A DNA stretch of 5,875 bases from Elusimicrobia bacterium CG08_land_8_20_14_0_20_59_10 (GTDB lineage: Bacteria; Elusimicrobiota; Elusimicrobia; Elusimicrobiales; UBA9959), in the NCBI GenBank assembly GCA_002779045.1, contig PEXO01000398.1, forward strand, positions 3,788 through 9,662, read 5' to 3'. Made by a program: the position numbers and the translations under genes. The notes beneath the pieces were generated by a model. That model did not search any database and had not been told where the DNA came from. It saw nothing but the letters and a program-made list of their open reading frames with translations. Position 1 is the stretch's first letter. Every line of letters begins with the position of its first letter. Shown piece after piece: positions 1 to 4,964 of the stretch.

Positions 1-712
1 TAAAGCCATCCCTGAAATGCTCATTATCCAGCAGTCCCCCGGCCAGCGCCGTTCTTACCGGGCCTCTTTTTCCGGCGGCGGCCGCAGCCAGCAGCGCAGC
101 CAGCTCATGCTGTGCCGCCGCGGCCATTGCGGAGCAGGCCGCGTCGCCGTGCTGCGCCCGCCGGAGCAGTTTCGCCGCAAAAGAGGCGCAGCGTCCGTGC
201 CCCATGGCCGCGGCCTCACGCAGGCGGCCCAGCATACCCAGGTACTGTCTTCCCAGCCAGCGCCCGGAACCGGGATCTCCTGCCGGGGGATTGGCGCCGC
301 CGGTCATCTTGAACGACCCCGGGCTTCCGCTGAAAGCCACAGCCCCGGTACCGGCTATGAGAAGTATCCCGTCTTTTCCCCCGAAAGCCGCGAAATGCGC
401 AGCCTCGGCGTCCGAGATCACGTCTACAAGATTCAACCTGTTCTTAAGGGCTTTAAAAAGAAAAGGCTTTTTCCATTTACGGCTGATGGCCCCGCGCGTA
501 GCTATGGCCAGCGCGGCCCGCGGGCCTCCGGGCCAGGGGGAGACACGGTTTACAAGTTCCCCGGGCAGGAAGCGTACAGATCTGGTGGGCCAGCGAGCCG
601 CGCATACGGGCCGCAATCCCCGGTCGAAAGCGGCCACCCGCGTCCAGGTACCACCCCTGTCCACGCCTATGGCAGCTATCTTTTTTCCGCTCTTTTTTGT
701 GGCCTGTGACAT
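1..712 (-). CDS. BadF/BadG/BcrA/BcrD-family ATPase, N-acetylglucosamine-kinase-like (partial, C-terminus beyond window)
   Basis: The minus-strand frame starts at ATG 712-710 and stays open to base 1, giving 237 residues with the C-terminus missing. It has the ASKHA (actin-like) sugar-kinase signature in order. Residues 14-26 form the phosphate-1 loop (AIGVDRGGTWTRV). Around D101 is the usual acidic catalytic-site position (SDAEAAHFA). Residues 119-126 are the phosphate-2 loop (IAGTGAVA). Residues 145-156 are GDPGSGRWLGRQ, where the family usually has GDEGSG. Residues 222-229 (ALAGGLLD) start the adenosine loop. Proteins of this family phosphorylate amino sugars such as N-acetylglucosamine or act as dehydratase-activating ATPases. 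No cysteine cluster typical of the activators is seen in the visible part, so a cytoplasmic sugar kinase is more likely, substrate unknown. The start is preceded by a weak AGGT four bases upstream, and no earlier in-frame ATG was found. The gene diverges from the PTS EIIA gene across 65 bases. Confidence 0.85.
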   Translation of the reverse strand, partial: MSQATKKSGKKIAAIGVDRGGTWTRVAAFDRGLRPVCAARWPTRSVRFLPGELVNRVSPWPGGPRAALAIATRGAISRKWKKPFLFKALKNRLNLVDVISDAEAAHFAAFGGKDGILLIAGTGAVAFSGSPGSFKMTGGANPPAGDPGSGRWLGRQYLGMLGRLREAAAMGHGRCASFAAKLLRRAQHGDAACSAMAAAAQHELAALLAAAAAGKRGPVRTALAGGLLDNEHFRDGF

Positions 713-726
713 GGGACCTGCTCTTA

Positions 727-756
727 TTGACGACGGAACGGCAATAATGATAACAT
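727..756 (+). promoter_or_regulatory. Candidate sigma70-type promoter for the EIIA gene
   Basis: In the AT-rich divergent spacer, TTGACG (727-732, five of six to TTGACA) is followed after 18 bases by TAACAT (751-756, four of six to TATAAT). Transcription would begin near 763, leaving a leader of about 15 bases. A better -10 match, TATAAA at 758-763, lies too far from this -35. No convincing promoter could be resolved for the divergent minus-strand kinase in the same spacer. This is motif matching only. Confidence 0.3.
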
Positions 757-777
757 ATATAAACACAAGCAGTCCTT

Positions 778-1251
778 ATGATTAAACAGTCGGACAGGGT
801 AAGCCTGTCAACCATAATAAGCCCTGAAAACGTTCTGTTCCTGGAAAGCGGGATATCAACAGAAGAAGCCGTCCGCCGCCTGGCGGAGAGGATCCTGCCC
901 CAGGTCGGCGCTATTATTCCCCGCAAGGCGCTTTTTGACCGCCTGGCCGAGGTGGAGAAGCTCAACCAGGTGCTGGAGAGCGGCTTCTATATCCCGCACG
1001 CCAAATTCAAGGAGCTGGATAATTTCAAGGCTGTATTGGGCCTGTCCGGGGAAGGTATTACCGATCCGGCCACGGGCATCAAAGTGAAATCCGCGCTTCT
1101 CCTGCTCTCCCCCCACAAACCCGCTTTCTTCCAGCGCCACCTCAACATGCTTTCGCTGCTTTCACAGACTTTCCAACCGGCGCTTATTGAAAAGCTGTCC
1201 GCCCTAAAAGAACCTTCCGCGGTAGTTTCGGCGATAATAAAGAAAGCCTGA
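778..1251 (+). CDS. Stand-alone PTS EIIA domain protein, fructose/nitrogen-regulatory (PtsN) type
   Basis: This 157-residue protein is a single PTS EIIA type-2 domain, the usual length for PtsN-like proteins. The N-terminus (LSTIISPENVLFLES) aligns with the family's conserved opening, which supports the ATG at 778 despite no clear Shine-Dalgarno site. The phosphorylation site is FYIPHAK with H74 as acceptor. A second conserved histidine is H121 in QRHLNML, where PtsN also has a His-Leu pair. EIIA proteins receive phosphate from HPr or NPr and either pass it to a sugar EIIB or, as in PtsN, act as a regulator of transporters and kinases. No EIIB, EIIC, HPr or EI gene is in the window, so a regulatory role is more likely. 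The residues before IPHA differ from the usual small, glycine-rich GxAIPHA pattern. The next gene, 64 bases downstream, is a permease with a cytoplasmic stress-type domain, a plausible target. The exact EIIA subtype is not certain. Confidence 0.87.
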   Translation: MIKQSDRVSLSTIISPENVLFLESGISTEEAVRRLAERILPQVGAIIPRKALFDRLAEVEKLNQVLESGFYIPHAKFKELDNFKAVLGLSGEGITDPATGIKVKSALLLLSPHKPAFFQRHLNMLSLLSQTFQPALIEKLSALKEPSAVVSAIIKKA

Positions 1252-1261
1252 ATGTCCCCCA

Positions 1262-1295
1262 GCCCTGGTCTTTTTCCGCTTTCAGCGGGCAGGGC
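1262..1295 (+). other. Nested stem-loop between EIIA and permease genes
   Basis: An outer stem GCCCTG (1262-1267) pairs perfectly with CAGGGC (1290-1295). Inside it CCGCT (1276-1280) pairs perfectly with AGCGG (1284-1288) around a three-base TTC loop. The two stems are separated by eight bases (including five T) on the left and one on the right. It starts 10 bases after the EIIA stop codon. It has no T-tract after the stem, so it is not a textbook intrinsic terminator. It could still stabilise or define the 3' end of the EIIA message. Confidence 0.45.
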
Positions 1296-1303
1296 GTAAT
1301 ATA

Positions 1304-1309
1304 TATAAT
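1304..1309 (+). promoter_or_regulatory. Perfect -10 hexamer immediately before the permease start
   Basis: TATAAT is an exact match to the sigma70 -10 consensus and ends six bases before the ATG at 1316. The start point of transcription would fall at or next to the A of the start codon, giving a leaderless mRNA. This fits the absence of any Shine-Dalgarno-like sequence upstream of 1316. The -35 is poor: TTCAGC at 1281-1286, three of six, with 17-base spacing and partly inside the inner hairpin. The surrounding run is AT-rich, so a chance match is possible. Confidence 0.4.
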
Positions 1310-1315
1310 CATTTA

Positions 1316-3325
1316 ATGGTCCCGCCCCCGAATCCCAGGTTTAAACAGGTTTTTGTGCTGAGTACGGCCATGCTCAGTTTCATTTCCTTCTGGAAGGCCG
1401 CCTCCATAGTCCTCTGCGATTTCGGTTCCAGCGCCTATTATGCCGGCGGCATAGCCATGAACGCCTTTGGCCCGGCTTTCCCCTGGTTCATAATGGGCGT
1501 CATGCTTTTCTCCGGCCTGATGCTGGGGATCTATACCGAATCCTGCACGATGTTCACTCGCGGCGGGGTCTATGTCGTTGTGCGGGCGGCCATGGGCAAG
1601 GTAATGGCCAAGCTTTCCGTTTCGGCCCTCCTCTTCGACTATACCCTGACCGGCCCGATAAGTTCCGTTACCGCCGGGCTTTACCTCGGCAGCCTTTTCG
1701 AGAATATTTTTCCTTTGCTCAATATACACTGGCAGGTGCCGGGCCGGGCTTTTGCCGTGGTCTTCGCGCTGCTGGTCACGGCTTATTTCTGGCGCGCGAA
1801 TATACGCGGTATAGAGGAATCGGCTGACAATAATTCCAAAATAATCGGTTTTGTCGCCGTGGTCGCTGTCGCGCTTATCATCTGGGCCGGCGTCACACTT
1901 TATGTACGGGGTTTCACATTGCCGCCTTTCACCCCCGTGTTCACGCCCAAGGCCCTGGGCTGGACCTCTAATTTCCCGTGGATCAAGGCCATAGGGGCGG
2001 TGGGGCTTTTAATGGCTTTCGGCCACTCCATACTGGCCCTGAGCGGCCTTGAAACCCTGGCGCAGGTGTACCGCGAGATAGAAGACCCCAAGGTCGAAAA
2101 CCTCAAGAAGGCGGTGGTGGTGATCTTCCTGTTCAGCGTGTTTTTCACCGGCCTGCTGACCTTTATTTCCGCGCTGATAATTCCGCCGGAACTTATAGCC
2201 GGGAAGTACGCTGATAACCTGCTTGGCGGGCTGGCAATTGAGCTGCATGGTCCCTACTGGGCGCGCCTGTTCATGCAGATGGCGGTCGTCCTTTCCGGGA
2301 CCCTCATGCTGGTGGGCGCGGTAAATACTTCCTTCGTCGGCTCCAACGGGGTGCTCAACCGCGTGGCTGACGACGGGATACTGCATGACTGGTTCCGCGG
2401 TATACATAAGAAGTACGGCACCACCTACCGCATGATCAACATTGTTGCCATAACGCAGATACTGATAATCCTGATCTCGGGCGGCGACATCTTCCTGCTG
2501 GGCGAGGCCTATTCTTTCGGCGTGCTCTGGAGCCTTACTTTCGATACGCTCTCCATGATCATCCTGCGCTTCCGCAAGCGCGAAGAAGAGCGGGAATGGA
2601 TGTTCCCGCTCAATATAAAGGTCAATAACATATATGTACCCATAGGTATGATGGCCGTGCTTGTCGTTCTGCTGGCCGCCACCGGTATGAACATGCTCAC
2701 CAAGAAGGTGGCCACCATCGGCGGTGTGCTGTTCACTCTGACCTTTTTCACCATCTTCCATATCTCCGAGAAGATGAACGAAAAAAAGGCCCAGCTTTAT
2801 GCCAGGGACGAGGACCCGGACGAAAAGCTCAACCTGAAGCAGGCCAACGATATTTCCGCCATTTTACCGGAACTGTCCAAGCCCCACAGGATACTGGTGC
2901 CGGTGCGCAATCCGAACAACCTGGTGCACCTTAAGACGGTGCTGGAAACCGTGGAGGACGAGGATACCGACATAATAGTGCTGAGCGCGCGCATAGCCAA
3001 GGGCCTGCAGTCCGGCGAGGAGGTCATGTCCGAAGAGGATAAGGACCTTTTCAGCGACGTGGTGCTGCTGGCGGAGAAATACGGCAAGACGGTGAAGCCG
3101 CTGTTCCTGTTCTCCAACGATCCGTTCTTTTCCATAGCGCAGGTAGCGCAGGCCGCCGGCTGCGAAGAGATAGTGATGGGGGTTTCCGGCGCCACCGGCG
3201 CGGAGGTGCAGATGGAACGTCTGGCCATGGCCTGGGGCATGCTCAAGAAGCCCGAAGTGGCGGGAAGGTCCGTTCTGGCCAGGGTGGTCTGGGAAGGGCG
3301 GCAGATGACGTACCAGCTCAGTTAG
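1316..3325 (+). CDS. APC-superfamily permease with C-terminal universal-stress-protein-like domain
   Basis: This 669-residue inner-membrane protein has about twelve hydrophobic segments by eye in residues 11-482, roughly at 11-33, 53-73, 103-125, 143-160, 176-197, 222-245, 266-289, 317-338, 372-388, 395-417, 440-460 and 465-482. The middle segment SGLETLAQVYREIEDPK is the hallmark APC-family stretch (glycine-x-glutamate then a conserved acidic loop before a helix). A charged linker (about 484-522) leads to a Usp-like alpha/beta domain at 523-660, opening with HRILVPV and with beta strands at TDIIVLSARI and CEEIVMGVSG. The usual Usp nucleotide-binding pattern G-x2-G-x9-G-S/T is only partly kept (GVSG at 622-625, with no matching G-S/T afterwards). 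APC permeases take up amino acids, polyamines or related cations with H+ or Na+; the substrate cannot be told here. ATG 1316 is chosen as the longest start; GTG 1355 with a weak AGGT upstream is an alternative. Two TAG stops are adjacent (3323-3328). Confidence 0.88.
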   Translation: MVPPPNPRFKQVFVLSTAMLSFISFWKAASIVLCDFGSSAYYAGGIAMNAFGPAFPWFIMGVMLFSGLMLGIYTESCTMFTRGGVYVVVRAAMGKVMAKLSVSALLFDYTLTGPISSVTAGLYLGSLFENIFPLLNIHWQVPGRAFAVVFALLVTAYFWRANIRGIEESADNNSKIIGFVAVVAVALIIWAGVTLYVRGFTLPPFTPVFTPKALGWTSNFPWIKAIGAVGLLMAFGHSILALSGLETLAQVYREIEDPKVENLKKAVVVIFLFSVFFTGLLTFISALIIPPELIAGKYADNLLGGLAIELHGPYWARLFMQMAVVLSGTLMLVGAVNTSFVGSNGVLNRVADDGILHDWFRGIHKKYGTTYRMINIVAITQILIILISGGDIFLLGEAYSFGVLWSLTFDTLSMIILRFRKREEEREWMFPLNIKVNNIYVPIGMMAVLVVLLAATGMNMLTKKVATIGGVLFTLTFFTIFHISEKMNEKKAQLYARDEDPDEKLNLKQANDISAILPELSKPHRILVPVRNPNNLVHLKTVLETVEDEDTDIIVLSARIAKGLQSGEEVMSEEDKDLFSDVVLLAEKYGKTVKPLFLFSNDPFFSIAQVAQAAGCEEIVMGVSGATGAEVQMERLAMAWGMLKKPEVAGRSVLARVVWEGRQMTYQLS

Positions 3326-3338
3326 TAGTCAGTTAGTA
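3318..3338 (+). repeat. 10-base direct repeat across the permease stop codon
   Basis: TCAGTTAGTA occurs at 3318-3327 and again at 3329-3338, a period of 11 with one extra G between. The first copy includes the permease's last codon and stop, so the second copy lies just past the gene. It looks like slippage or a small tandem duplication at the gene end. The second copy runs directly into the heptamer array that follows. Confidence 0.7.
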
Positions 3339-3408
3339 AAGAGTCAAGAGTAAGAAGAATGTAAGTGGTATGCCGACCTTAATAACCCTTTGCTCTTTAC
3401 CCTTTACT
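3335..3408. repeat. Inverted pair of three-heptamer arrays (consensus AGTAAAG)
   Basis: The left arm holds three heptamers in a row: AGTAAAG (3335-3341), AGTCAAG (3342-3348) and AGTAAGA (3349-3355). The right arm, read on the minus strand, holds three more: AGTAAAG (3408-3402), GGTAAAG (3401-3395) and AGCAAAG (3394-3388). The arms can pair over 3335-3354 with 3389-3408, with two mismatches and two G-U pairs, closing a loop of about 34 bases. No T-tract follows, so it is a poor intrinsic terminator. It fills most of the only gap of about 100 bases among the plus-strand genes and sits between the permease and def. It may be a member of a dispersed short intergenic repeat family, or a 3' stabilising structure. 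Confidence 0.65.
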
Positions 3409-3426
3409 GTTTAACACGAGGTATTT

Positions 3427-3987
3427 ATGGCTATAAGAAGGATCTGCAAGTACGGCGAGAAAATACTTGAGAAGAAGACCAAAAAGGTCAATTTCGACGA
3501 GGTAAAAAAAGACCTGCCGGCGCTGCTGGCCGATATGTATGAGACAATGGACCTGGTTGCCGGCGCCGGCTTGTCGGCAAACCAGGTGGGCCTGGATATG
3601 CGCCTGGCGATCATCCTGATACACCGGGACGGCGAGCCGTCACTAAAGATAACGATAATAAACCCGGAGCTGGTGGAAAGATCCGGTACCCTCTCCGCGG
3701 AGGAAGGCTGCCTTTCTTTTCCCGGCCTTTTTGCGAAGGTGCGGCGCTCGGCCAAGGTGAAGGTCCGCGCGCTTAACGAAAAGGGGCTCCCCATAGAGAT
3801 AAACGCCGAGGGGATCTTTGCCAGGGCGCTGCAGCACGAGATGGACCATCTCGACGGGGTGGTGTTCACGGACCGCCTCCCCCTGTTGTCCCGTCTTAAG
3901 CTGAAGCCCGTGCTGATGCGGCTCAAACGGCGCTGGAAAAAGATGGATGAGACGAAGCTGTCTCCTAAGCGAAGAGCCCTAAGCTGA
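3427..3987 (+). CDS. def: Peptide deformylase
   Basis: This 186-residue cytoplasmic metalloenzyme removes the formyl group from the N-terminal methionine of new proteins. All three family motifs are present: motif 1 AGLSANQVG (Q53), motif 2 EEGCLSF (C95 as metal ligand) and motif 3 QHEMDHLDG (H137 and H141 as metal ligands, E138 catalytic). Motif 1 has N where the classic bacterial GLAAPQIG has P, a variant I recall from other lineages. The length is typical or slightly long, and the last 30 residues (from about 155) are a lysine- and arginine-rich tail. The ATG at 3427 is supported by GAGGT at 3418-3422, four bases upstream, and by the conserved N-terminal RRICKYG followed by a hydrophobic-charged helix. 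It is the first gene of a cluster with fmt, its functional partner, 17 bases downstream. The 3' end contains short direct repeats (see 3897-3998). Confidence 0.97.
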   Translation: MAIRRICKYGEKILEKKTKKVNFDEVKKDLPALLADMYETMDLVAGAGLSANQVGLDMRLAIILIHRDGEPSLKITIINPELVERSGTLSAEEGCLSFPGLFAKVRRSAKVKVRALNEKGLPIEINAEGIFARALQHEMDHLDGVVFTDRLPLLSRLKLKPVLMRLKRRWKKMDETKLSPKRRALS

Positions 3988-3998
3988 AGCCGGTACTG
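3897..3998 (+). repeat. Direct repeat spanning the def 3' end and the fmt leader
   Basis: The 19 bases at 3897-3915 recur at 3980-3998 with 17 identities (TAAGCTGAAGCC shared exactly, then GT and CTG). The offset of 83 bases is not a multiple of three. The first copy is read in the def frame as KLKPVL. The second would encode the same KLKPVL in the fmt frame, just upstream of the fmt ATG, and carries the def stop TGA in the def frame. A third, shorter relative, CCTAAGCGAAG, lies at 3964-3974. This suggests a local duplication that reshaped the def C-terminus and the def-fmt junction. Confidence 0.6.
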
Positions 3999-4004
3999 GA
4001 ACTG

Positions 4005-4964
4005 ATGAAGAAACTGCGCGTTGTTTTCCTCGGCACGCCCGATATAGCCTGCGGTTTCCTCAGCCGCATAGCCGCGTCCAGGCATGAGATAGCCGGGGTG
4101 ATCTCGCAGCCCGACAGGCCCTCCGGCCGCGGCCTGAAGCTGTGTTGTTCCCCGGTCAGCGCGCTTTCCGCCGAACGCCGTTTTAAAACCTTTACACCGG
4201 CGGACAAGAACGCGCTTCATGAAGTGATAGCGGAGCTTGAGCCGGACCTCTGCGTAGTTGTGGCCTATGGTCTGCTTATCCCGGGACGTACGCTGGCGCT
4301 TTCCCGCCTGGGTTTTCTCAACGTGCACTTTTCCCTTCTCCCGCGCTACCGCGGCGCCGCGCCGGTGCAGTGGGCGCTGATGAACGGTGAAACCGTCACG
4401 GGCGTCACGCTTTTCTGGCTGGACGAGGGGCTGGATACCGGTCCTGTTTTTTTGCGCCGCGCGGTGCCTGTTCCGGAAACCGACGACGCGTATTCTCTTT
4501 TCGCGCGGCTCGCCTGCGCCGGGACTGATCTGCTGGCCGAAGGGCTGGAACAGGCAGCGGCCGGCGGGATAATACGCGAGCCGCAGTCAGGCGAGCCGTC
4601 CCACGCGCCCAAGCTTACCTCCGGCCTGGCGCGTCTTGATTTCGCTCTGCCGGCCGCCTCGGCTCTCGGGAAGGTTCGCGGCCTGGCCTGCGGGCCCCGG
4701 GCGCGGTTCACCTTTTGCGCGCGGGGCCGGAGTACTACGGTGCAGGTGCTGGGCGCCGCGGCGGCCCCTGAACCCCGCTGCGGCGCTGCCGGCGAAATAC
4801 TTTTCGTTGAGCCCGGCGGCGGCTTTATTGTAAAATGTGGCGTCGGCGCATTGTTGGTCAGAACCGTCAGGCCCGAGGGTAAAAAAGAAATGTCCGGCGC
4901 GGATTTCCTGAACGGGCTGCGGCTCGGGCGGGGCGACAATCTAAGGAGTTCCTGTGGGACTTAA
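4005..4964 (+). CDS. fmt: Methionyl-tRNA formyltransferase
   Basis: This 319-residue cytoplasmic enzyme transfers a formyl group from 10-formyltetrahydrofolate to Met-tRNA(fMet) for translation initiation. The N-terminal Rossmann-type domain opens with VVFLGTPDIA (7-16), followed by the initiator-tRNA loop region SQPDRPSGRGLKL (34-46). The catalytic and folate-binding segment is NVHFSLLPRYRGAAP (106-120) with N106 and H108; D144 lies in DEGLDTG. As I remember them, these match the E. coli catalytic residues in number. APKLT (207-211) begins the link to the C-terminal OB-fold tRNA-binding domain, which ends in the family-typical PEGKKEMSGADFLNG. In that domain the usual NPWPGA after the RGL motif is replaced by ACGPRA. 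The ATG at 4005 gives the family's standard start; only GGA at 3998-4000 resembles a ribosome site, so coupling to def translation is likely. Its 3' end overlaps the PASTA gene by 11 bases. Confidence 0.97.
   Translation: MKKLRVVFLGTPDIACGFLSRIAASRHEIAGVISQPDRPSGRGLKLCCSPVSALSAERRFKTFTPADKNALHEVIAELEPDLCVVVAYGLLIPGRTLALSRLGFLNVHFSLLPRYRGAAPVQWALMNGETVTGVTLFWLDEGLDTGPVFLRRAVPVPETDDAYSLFARLACAGTDLLAEGLEQAAAGGIIREPQSGEPSHAPKLTSGLARLDFALPAASALGKVRGLACGPRARFTFCARGRSTTVQVLGAAAAPEPRCGAAGEILFVEPGGGFIVKCGVGALLVRTVRPEGKKEMSGADFLNGLRLGRGDNLRSSCGT
4943..4948 (+). promoter_or_regulatory. Strong Shine-Dalgarno site for the GTG-started PASTA gene
   Basis: AAGGAG lies inside the fmt coding sequence, five bases before GTG 4954. 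It decides the start of the next gene, which would otherwise be missed because there is no ATG at this position. It is the best Shine-Dalgarno match among the genes in this window. Confidence 0.85.

Noticed and set aside
17..709. Plus-strand open frame of 230 codons, plus a second one at 204-785
   Set aside because: Both lie opposite the kinase gene, whose minus-strand frame shows clear family motifs. The plus-strand translations are low-complexity, arginine- and proline-rich shadows of GC-rich coding sequence.
477..965. Minus-strand open frame of 162 codons crossing the divergent spacer
   Set aside because: It overlaps both the kinase and the EIIA gene in the wrong frames and has no recognisable motif.
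2009..2761. Minus-strand open frame of 250 codons inside the permease
   Set aside because: Histidine- and glutamine-rich translation with no domain; it is the antisense of membrane-helix codons in a well-supported permease.
3335..3408. Intrinsic terminator for the permease
   Set aside because: The arms pair, but the stem is A/T-rich with mismatches, the loop is about 34 bases and no T-tract follows on the plus strand.
3335..3408. CRISPR array
   Set aside because: Units are only seven bases with no spacers and are arranged as an inverted pair.
3411..4328. Minus-strand open frame of 305 codons spanning def and fmt
   Set aside because: It is antisense to two genes with complete catalytic motifs, and its translation shows no family resemblance.
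4346..4939. Minus-strand open frame of 197 codons opposite fmt
   Set aside because: Proline-, alanine- and serine-rich shadow of GC-rich fmt codons.
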